From Rhodopseudomonas telluris (GTDB taxonomy: Bacteria > Pseudomonadota > Alphaproteobacteria > Rhizobiales > Xanthobacteraceae): DNA of 64,000 nucleotides. The stretch's first letter is position 1. Each line of letters begins with the position of its first letter. Location of the stretch: NCBI RefSeq assembly GCF_042432815.1, contig NZ_JBHLWM010000004.1:124001-188000 (forward strand). The letters are read 5' to 3'. Both the position numbers and the translations under genes were made by a program. This document shows positions 58,186 through 64,000 of the stretch, piece by piece. The notes beneath the pieces were generated by a model. That model saw only the letters and a program-made list of their open reading frames with translations. It was not told the origin of the DNA and made no database searches.

Positions 58186-59276
58186 TCCGCGCCTTCGATG
58201 CACTTTCGCTGCCGCTGTTGCGGCTGTTCGACGCCGAGGATGCGCACCGGCTGGCGATCCAGGGGCTGAAGCTGCTGCCGCAGGTCAAGCCGCGGCCGGA
58301 CGATCCGAAGCTGGCGGTCCGGGCGTTCGGTCTGAACTTTCCCAATCCGGTCGGCATCGCGGCCGGCTTCGACAAGAACGCGGAGGCGCCCGACGCCTTG
58401 ATGCGGCTGGGCTTCGGCTTCGTCGAAGTCGGCACGGTGACGCCGAAGCCGCAGGCCGGCAATCCGCGGCCGCGGCTGTTCCGGCTGGAGCGCGACGAGG
58501 CGGTCATCAACCGCATGGGCTTCAACAATGACGGCGCCGAGGTGGTGCTGCGCCGGCTCGCGGCGCGGGCCGGGCAGGGCGGCATCCTCGGCGTCAATGT
58601 CGGCGCCAACAAGGACAGCTCAGACCGGGTGGCGGACTACGTCTCGCTGATCGAGACCTTCGCGCCGGTCGCCAGCTACTTCACCGTCAATGTCTCGTCG
58701 CCGAACACGCCGGGCCTGCGCAATCTGCAGCAGGCCGCGGCGCTCGACGATCTGCTGGCACGTGTGATCGCGGCTCGCGAGCGGGTGCGGGCCAGCGCCG
58801 GCGATACGCCGGTGCTGCTCAAGATCGCTCCCGATCTGACGCTCGGCGAACTGGACGACGTGGTGCACATCGCCCGGTCGCGCCGCGTCGATGGCATGAT
58901 CGTCGCCAACACCACGCTGTCCCGGTCGCCGCTGCTACGCGAGCGCAGCAAGCTGAACGAGCAGGGCGGTCTCAGCGGCCGGCCGCTCTTCAGGCTGTCG
59001 ACCCGGATGGTGGCGGAGACTTATGTGCGGGCCGAGGGCGCATTCCCGCTGATCGGTGTCGGCGGCATCGACTCGGGCGGTGCCGCGCTGACCAAGATCC
59101 GCGCCGGCGCCAGCCTGGTGCAGCTCTATTCGGCGTTGATCTACAAGGGTCTCGGGCTGGTGGACAGCATCAAGTCCGACCTCGCCTCGACCTTGCTTCG
59201 CACCGGCCGCGATTCGCTGTCTGAAATCGTCGGAGCGGACGCGCCGACGATTACTGCCGAAGAGTGGCCGGTCTAG
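58182..59276 (+). CDS. pyrD: Dihydroorotate dehydrogenase (quinone), class 2
   Basis: The 364-residue enzyme has the class 2 pattern: an N-terminal helical membrane-facing segment, FPNPVGIAAGFDKNAEAPDALMRLGFGFVEVGTVTPKPQAGNPRPRLFRL, VSSPNTPGLRNLQ with the catalytic Ser, VLLKIAPDLTL and GVGGIDSGGAALTKIRAGASLVQLYSALIY. It oxidises dihydroorotate to orotate with FMN and passes electrons to quinone, the fourth step of pyrimidine synthesis. The GTG start is chosen because of the four-base overlap with the upstream gene. Confidence 0.97.
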   Translation: MIRAFDALSLPLLRLFDAEDAHRLAIQGLKLLPQVKPRPDDPKLAVRAFGLNFPNPVGIAAGFDKNAEAPDALMRLGFGFVEVGTVTPKPQAGNPRPRLFRLERDEAVINRMGFNNDGAEVVLRRLAARAGQGGILGVNVGANKDSSDRVADYVSLIETFAPVASYFTVNVSSPNTPGLRNLQQAAALDDLLARVIAARERVRASAGDTPVLLKIAPDLTLGELDDVVHIARSRRVDGMIVANTTLSRSPLLRERSKLNEQGGLSGRPLFRLSTRMVAETYVRAEGAFPLIGVGGIDSGGAALTKIRAGASLVQLYSALIYKGLGLVDSIKSDLASTLLRTGRDSLSEIVGADAPTITAEEWPV

Positions 59277-59325
59277 AGTCGGCTCCGGCCCGTCAAATAG
59301 CACGTCATGCCGGGCGCGCGGCGAC

Positions 59326-60060
59326 CTACAACTCCACGATCAGTCCGTCGCTCGCCGCCAGGTGCGTGATGCTGTCGAGCTTGTGCAGCACCTCGTCGCC
59401 CATGTGGGTCAGGATCAGCCGCTTCGGGTTGATCTGCGGCAGGTGGGTTTCGAGCTGCTTGAGACTGATATGGTTCTTCACGGCGCGGTCGTAGGTGTAG
59501 GCCTCGCAGACGAACAGGTCGGCGTCGTGCGCCGCATCCACCAGCGTCGGCGTCCACTGCGTATCGCCGCTATAGGCGAGCGTACGACCCTCGGCCTCGA
59601 TCCGATAGGCATAGAACGGCCCGCCCGAATCGCCATGCACCACAGGAAACGGCGTGACGGTCACCGGGCCGAAGCTGCGCGCCATCGCGGGGTCGAGCGG
59701 GATCACCTGCAGATCGAAGGTCGGCTTGGTGGCCGACGAGTGTTCGAACAGCGCTTCCATCACCCGCGTCAGCCGGATATCGATCCCCGCCGGGCCGGCG
59801 ATCACCAGCGGCCGCTTGCGCTTGGTGAATTGCGCGTCGAGCAGCAGGAACGGCAGGCCGCCGAAATGATCGCCGTGAAAGTGCGTGATCAGCACCAGAT
59901 CCAGCGCCTCACGCGAGATGCCGTAGCGCTTCAGCGCCGGCAGCGAGGTGGCGCCGCAGTCGATCAGGAAATTGGCGTTCTGGCCGGCAACATGGAAGCA
60001 GGTATTGAGACGTCCGCCGGAGCCGAACGCGTCGCCGCAGCCGACAAATCGCAGTTGCAT
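59326..60060 (-). CDS. MBL-fold metallo-hydrolase
   Basis: The 244-residue protein has the metallo-beta-lactamase zinc-binding signature THFHGDHFGG and further ligands near VVHGDSG, YSGDTQW and LTHMG. LKRYGISREALDLVLITHFHGDH and TLAYSGDTQW place it near RNase Z-like and related phosphodiesterases, but it is short and lacks an exosite arm. Its substrate cannot be assigned. It stands alone downstream of a beta-carbonic anhydrase gene on the same strand. Confidence 0.9.
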   Translation of the reverse strand: MQLRFVGCGDAFGSGGRLNTCFHVAGQNANFLIDCGATSLPALKRYGISREALDLVLITHFHGDHFGGLPFLLLDAQFTKRKRPLVIAGPAGIDIRLTRVMEALFEHSSATKPTFDLQVIPLDPAMARSFGPVTVTPFPVVHGDSGGPFYAYRIEAEGRTLAYSGDTQWTPTLVDAAHDADLFVCEAYTYDRAVKNHISLKQLETHLPQINPKRLILTHMGDEVLHKLDSITHLAASDGLIVEL

Positions 60061-60151
60061 CGCTGATCCCCCGGCCGGCGGTTTGCCGTGCCGGGGCACC
60101 TCTACGCTCGGGAGAGGGGGAGCGAAAGCCCCACCATCGCCGGATTGCGTC

Positions 60152-60859
60152 TCAGACCAGCTCGACCTTGCCGGTGGCGAGGTCGTAGACGCCGCCAACC
60201 ACCTTGAGCTTGCCGCTCGACACCAGCCCGGCGAGGATCGGCTGCGACTCCTGCAGGGTCTTCACGTTGTGACGCACATTGGCGATCACCGCCCGCTGCG
60301 GCAGGTCGTCGCCCGCCTGCTTCAGCGCCGGCTCGACGCCGGGCTTCATCGCGCGGACCAGGTCACCGATATGGCCGGGCAGGTCGTTGCCCTTCTGCAG
60401 TGCGCCGATGGTGGCGTTGATGGCGCCGCAATTGCTGTGGCCCAGCACCAGGATCACCTTGGTGCCGAGCACCGCGGCGCCGTATTCGAGGCTGGCGAGC
60501 CCGTCGGGCGTGACGAAGTTGCCGGCGACGCGGGCGACGAACAGATTGCCCGGGCCCTGATCGAACGCCAGCTCGGGCGCGATCCGCGAGTCGGCGCAGC
60601 CGAGGATTGCGGCGAACGGCGACTGGCCTTGCGTCCGGGCGACGCGGCCGGCGGAGAAGTCGCGTTCGCGCAGGTCGTTGCCGATGTAACGCGCGTTGCC
60701 CTGCATCAGCTTGTCGAGCGCGGCGTCCGGCGTATCGCTCGGGCTCTGGGCCGCCTGGGCATAAGCGGCCGCAGGCAGTGCGGCGGCGGCCAGCAGGCCT
60801 AGTCCGCCTTGAAACAAGGTGCGTCGGGACAGTCCGGGCTCAACGCAGGCGTTGCACAT
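60152..60859 (-). CDS. Beta-class carbonic anhydrase, exported
   Basis: The 235-residue enzyme has a twin-arginine signal (GLSRRTLFQGGLGLLAAAALP) and the beta-class zinc motifs CADSR and HSNCGAI, with YGAAVLGTKVILVLGH and NVRHNVKTLQ around them. The export signal means it acts in the periplasm, unlike most beta-class enzymes. The ATG at 60859 (MCNACVEPG) has an AGGAGAGATGG site; the frame is open further upstream. The genes on either side are unrelated in function, apart from an alpha-class enzyme 4 kb away. Confidence 0.93.
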   Translation of the reverse strand: MCNACVEPGLSRRTLFQGGLGLLAAAALPAAAYAQAAQSPSDTPDAALDKLMQGNARYIGNDLRERDFSAGRVARTQGQSPFAAILGCADSRIAPELAFDQGPGNLFVARVAGNFVTPDGLASLEYGAAVLGTKVILVLGHSNCGAINATIGALQKGNDLPGHIGDLVRAMKPGVEPALKQAGDDLPQRAVIANVRHNVKTLQESQPILAGLVSSGKLKVVGGVYDLATGKVELV

Positions 60860-60991
60860 TCCATCTCTCCTCTGAGGGCGTTTCCGAGGGGATGGTATTT
60901 CCAGTGATGAGTTTCCGCGAAGAGCTGTTTTGAGCACAACTAACTAGTCGTGAAGACCGACTTAAAGCGGAGCCGCAAGCTTTAGGAAAAA

Positions 60992-62320
60992 TCAGCGCGT
61001 CGCCATCGGTGGAAACGACAGCCGCAGCATCGCCGGATAGCGCAGCGCCTGCAGCCCGCCGCGCCAGACGTAGTGCAGCAGCAAAGCGAGCCACAGGCCG
61101 GTGTTGCCGAACGGGCGGAGTGCGAACCAGCCGGCGAAGAACAACACCAGCGACAGCAGCATCAGATTGCGCATCTCGCGCGCCCAGGTGGCGCCGATGA
61201 AGATGCCGTCGAACGCGAAGGCGAACACGCCGAGCAGCGGCGCCAGCGTCACCAGCCACAGATAGTCGCGCGCGGCGCCGCGGAGCTCGGGACTCGACGT
61301 CATCGCATCGATCAGTTGCGGTCCGGCGAAGGCGTAGATCGCGCTGACCACGATCGCGAAGGCGAAGCCCCACAGGATCACCAGCCGCGTCGCCGCCACG
61401 AAGCCGGCGCGGTCGCGCGCGCCGAGCGTGCGACCGCACAACTGCTCGGCCGCATTGGCGAGGCCGTCGAGGAAGAACGCGCTGACCATCAGGAAGTTGT
61501 TGAGCACCGAGTTTGTGGCGAGGATGACGTCGCCGGAGCGCGCGCCCTGCGCGGTGAAGAACAGGAACACGGTGATCAGCGCCGCGGTGCGGATCATGAT
61601 GTCGCGATTGACTGCGAACATCCGCCTCAGCTTGTCGCGATCGAACAACGCCGCGCGCGGCAGCGGTGGCACGCCGCGGAACAGCCAGCCGGCGACGATC
61701 AGTCCGATGATCAGTCCCGAGCCTTCGGCGATCACGGCGGCAATCGCCGCGCCGGTGATGCCAAAGTCGAACCACAGCACCAGCGTGATCGTCGCGGCGA
61801 TGTTGACGAGGTTGATAGCGACCTGGATGCCGAGCGCCAGCGTGGCGCGCGCCTGCCCGACCAGCCAGCCGAGCACGGCGAAGTTCGCCAAGACTAGAGG
61901 CGCCGACCAGATCCGGATGGTGAAGTAACTCTTCGCCGCGGCGCTGACGGCGTCGCTGCCGCCCATCGCGCCGATCACTGCGCTGGCGAGCGGCGCCTGC
62001 AGGGCGATCAGCAACAGGCCGACCGCGCCGGCGACGATCAGTCCGCGCAGCAGATGCGCCGGAACTTCACGGCCGTGGCCGGCGCCGAGCGATTGCGCGG
62101 TGAACGCCAGCGTGCTCATCCGCAGGAAGCCGAACAGCCAGAACAGGCAGTCGAAAATCACCGACGTCATCGCCACGCCGCCGAGCAGCGTGGCGTCGCC
62201 GAGCCGGCCGATCGCCGCGGTGGCGACCACGCCGAGCAGCGGGGTCGTCAGATTGGCGACCATCGCCGGGCCGGCGATGGCAAAAACCTGCCGGGAGGTG
62301 ACGCTGGAGTCTTGTGGCAA
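60992..62320 (-). CDS. MATE family efflux transporter (DinF-like)
   Basis: The 442-residue protein has 12 predicted membrane segments and the MATE pattern: IAGPAMVANLTTPLLGVVATAAIGRLGD, FLRMSTLAFTAQSLGAG, then the second half NSVLNNFLMVSAFFLDGLANAAEQLCGRTLGA. The DinF branch exports toxic compounds using proton or sodium gradients. It is complete in length. The following gene is a small membrane protein 19 bases away on the same strand, so the two may be co-transcribed. Confidence 0.92.
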   Translation of the reverse strand: MPQDSSVTSRQVFAIAGPAMVANLTTPLLGVVATAAIGRLGDATLLGGVAMTSVIFDCLFWLFGFLRMSTLAFTAQSLGAGHGREVPAHLLRGLIVAGAVGLLLIALQAPLASAVIGAMGGSDAVSAAAKSYFTIRIWSAPLVLANFAVLGWLVGQARATLALGIQVAINLVNIAATITLVLWFDFGITGAAIAAVIAEGSGLIIGLIVAGWLFRGVPPLPRAALFDRDKLRRMFAVNRDIMIRTAALITVFLFFTAQGARSGDVILATNSVLNNFLMVSAFFLDGLANAAEQLCGRTLGARDRAGFVAATRLVILWGFAFAIVVSAIYAFAGPQLIDAMTSSPELRGAARDYLWLVTLAPLLGVFAFAFDGIFIGATWAREMRNLMLLSLVLFFAGWFALRPFGNTGLWLALLLHYVWRGGLQALRYPAMLRLSFPPMATR

Positions 62321-62338
62321 ACCTGTGGCGCCCGCGGA

Positions 62339-62641
62339 TCAGCGTCCGCGCGGCCCGCCGACCAGACGCGACAGCAGCCAGATCGGAATCACGATCACGG
62401 CGCCGAGAAGGAAATACCGCCAGAGCCCGGTGACCGCGTCGAAGCCGAGGTCCCACAGCCGCTGGAACAGCAACTGGATACTGACGAGGATATTCCACGG
62501 ATCGAGCCCGACCGCGGCCAGCACGACGCCGACCAGAACGGACATCAGCACGAGGCGGAACAGCACCGCGAGCGGCGAGCCGCCGAGGAAGCGGGTGAGG
62601 CCGTCGTCGGAGGCCGGCAGGGGGCGGGTATCGTCACGCAT
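62339..62641 (-). CDS. Small membrane protein (100 aa, DUF6460-like)
   Basis: The protein begins MRDDTRPLPASDDGLTRFLG and has two hydrophobic segments, FRLVLMSVLVGVVLAAVG and YFLLGAVIVIPIWLLSRL, linked by LDPWNILVSIQLLFQRLWDLGF. Both layout and the DPWN motif match small alphaproteobacterial proteins of the DUF6460 group, whose function is unknown. The ATG at 62641 gives 100 residues. It lies between the MATE exporter and the DNA ligase on the same strand. Confidence 0.8.
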   Translation of the reverse strand: MRDDTRPLPASDDGLTRFLGGSPLAVLFRLVLMSVLVGVVLAAVGLDPWNILVSIQLLFQRLWDLGFDAVTGLWRYFLLGAVIVIPIWLLSRLVGGPRGR

Positions 62642-62712
62642 CGTATCGGTCCTCGTGCGGGTCGGCCGCATGATAATCACTATCGTGGAGATGGGGAACT
62701 GGCTTGGCGGCG

Positions 62713-63999
62713 TCAATGCCCGGTCGTGGCGGCTTTTTCGCGGCGCGGCGTGTCGGCCTTGAGCATCCGCTCCAGGGTTTCGAGCCGGTCGGCGTCGCGC
62801 GGCGGCTTGTCCCAGCGCAGCCGGTTGATCCGGGGAAAGCGCATCGCGACGCCGGACTTGTGCCGCGGCGAGCGCTGCAGGCCTTCGAATGCGACTTCCA
62901 ACACCAGGCCCTGGTCGGGCTCGTGGACGACGTGGCGGACCGGGCCGAATTTCTCGGTGGTGTTGCGGCGGACGAAGCGGTCGATCTGCAGCAGTTCCTC
63001 GTCGGTGAAGCCGAAATACGCCTTGCCGACCGGGACCAGCTGGTCGCCGCCGCCGTCGCCCGTGGTCCAGACCCCGAAGGTGTAGTCGGAGTAATAAGAC
63101 GAGCGCTTGCCGTGGCCGCGTTGCGCATACATCAGCACGGCGTCGATGATGTGCGGGTCGTGCTTCCACTTCCACCATTGGCCCTTCGGCCGGCCCGGCA
63201 GATACAGCGCGTCGCGCCGTTTCAGCATCACGCCCTCGACCGCGTCGGCATCGAGGCCGGCGCCTGCGGAGGCGGGATCGCGGCGTGCCGCGCGCAGCCC
63301 CTCCCAGTCGTCGAACGCGACGGTCGGCGACAGGTCGATCCGCGGATCGTCGAGCCGGGCGATGAAGGCTTCGAGCCGGGCGCGGCGCTCGGCGAACGGC
63401 AGCGTGCGCAGATCCTCGTCGCCGCCGCCGAGCAGATCGTAGGCGCGCAGATGGATCGGATACTCCTTGGTCAGCTTCGGCGTCACCGATTTGCGATTGA
63501 GCCGCTGCTGCAGCACGTTGAAGGTCTGCACGCGCCCCTCGCGCAGCACCAGCAATTCGCCGTCGATCGCGCCGGGCAAGCGCAGCGACGGCAGCAGATC
63601 CGGGAAGCTCATGGTGATGTCTTCGCCGCTGCGCGAATAGAGGCGCACAACCCTATCGCCGTGTTCGCCGAGCCCGCTCACCGCCTGGACGCGAATGCCG
63701 TCCCACTTCCATTCGGCGATGTAGTCGGCCGGGTTCAGCGCAGCGAAGTCGGTGTCCTCGACCGCATGCGCCAGCATCACCGGGCGGAACGGCGCCGGAT
63801 CGCGATTGACCGGCTGCGGCCCGCGGCCTTCGAGCCAGGCGAACAGCTCGAGATAAGGCGGCTCGAGGCCGGGCCAGATCAGCTCGACATCGTGCGGGTC
63901 CTTGTCGCCGAGCGCCGCCGCCGCGGTCTTGGCCAGCCGCGCCGACACGCCGATCCGCAAGGAGCCGGTGACCAGCTTGAGCAGCGCCCAGCGCCCGGT
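62713..63999 (-). CDS. ATP-dependent DNA ligase (cut by window end)
   Basis: The frame is open to the right edge (LLKLVTGSLRIGVSARL), so the true start lies outside. The visible 428 residues hold the nucleotidyltransferase domain with the adenylation Lys in EWKWDGIRVQ, motif III-like ELLVLREG, motif IV VEGVMLKR and motif V KWKHDP, then the OB-fold domain (VPVGKAYFGFTDEEL, LVLEVAFEGLQRSPRHKSGVAMRFPRINRLRWDK). The N-terminal DNA-binding domain is probably just upstream. Such ligases pair with an exonuclease gene (ligase-associated) in many proteobacteria and act in repair. Confidence 0.93.
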   Translation of the reverse strand, partial: TGRWALLKLVTGSLRIGVSARLAKTAAAALGDKDPHDVELIWPGLEPPYLELFAWLEGRGPQPVNRDPAPFRPVMLAHAVEDTDFAALNPADYIAEWKWDGIRVQAVSGLGEHGDRVVRLYSRSGEDITMSFPDLLPSLRLPGAIDGELLVLREGRVQTFNVLQQRLNRKSVTPKLTKEYPIHLRAYDLLGGGDEDLRTLPFAERRARLEAFIARLDDPRIDLSPTVAFDDWEGLRAARRDPASAGAGLDADAVEGVMLKRRDALYLPGRPKGQWWKWKHDPHIIDAVLMYAQRGHGKRSSYYSDYTFGVWTTGDGGGDQLVPVGKAYFGFTDEELLQIDRFVRRNTTEKFGPVRHVVHEPDQGLVLEVAFEGLQRSPRHKSGVAMRFPRINRLRWDKPPRDADRLETLERMLKADTPRREKAATTGH

Positions 64000-64000
64000 C

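Noticed and set aside
1..64000. CRISPR arrays, tRNA or rRNA genes, insertion sequences, prophage
   Set aside because: I found no regularly spaced short repeats, no tRNA-like cloverleaf or rRNA stretch, and no transposase, integrase or phage structural genes. The S24 regulator alone is not evidence of a prophage.

Overview
The window is GC-rich alphaproteobacterial DNA. The mix of box benzoate genes, many periplasmic solute-binding proteins, a cyanide-insensitive-type cytochrome bd oxidase, an Omp25-like protein and palindromic intergenic repeats suggests Rhodopseudomonas or a close Bradyrhizobium relative. This placement is inferred from gene content, not from a marker gene. I found no rRNA, tRNA, CRISPR array, prophage or insertion sequence. 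Both ends cut genes: a histidine kinase at the left and an ATP-dependent DNA ligase at the right.

Layout. 1-17 kb: chaperone htpG; an outer-membrane protein that joins an Omp25-like region to an omptin-like protease domain; an orphan Liv-type binding protein; a MAPEG protein; an ABC ATPase/FtsX permease/AttH operon; an MFS transporter; a second Liv-type binding protein; two small hypothetical genes; and a TonB-dependent receptor behind a cobalamin riboswitch (btuB). 17-25 kb: a DUF938 methyltransferase-like protein, two MFS transporters, a glyoxalase-fold protein, a carboxymuconolactone decarboxylase-family protein and a pair of acyl-CoA dehydrogenases resembling PimC/PimD. 25-37 kb: an AapJ-type binding protein, an L,D-transpeptidase, the cydAB-DUF2474 oxidase operon, an ECF sigma factor, a three-gene phosphorelay operon (membrane kinase, receiver-kinase, OmpR regulator) divergent from a UgpB-like binding protein, and a PilZ protein.

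37.7-49.9 kb is the most coherent block, an aerobic benzoate (box) cluster. It holds a binding protein plus LivHMGF-type ABC transporter, the BoxR regulator, a benzoate-CoA ligase, an alpha/beta hydrolase, boxC and boxB. A shared TGCAYTATAATTC element precedes the transporter, the ligase and boxC, and probably marks the BoxR regulon. The BoxA reductase and the aldehyde dehydrogenase expected for the pathway are not in the window.

49.9-64 kb: a class V aminotransferase, an LssY_C protein, a secreted nuclease-like protein, a large unrecognised protein with a DxDTT motif, a caspase-fold protein whose catalytic His and Cys are replaced by Tyr and Ser, alpha- and beta-class carbonic anhydrases with export signals, an S24-type regulator, a DUF952 gene coupled to pyrD, an MBL hydrolase, a MATE exporter, a small membrane protein and the DNA ligase. 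Most gaps between genes hold one of at least seven families of long palindromic repeats.
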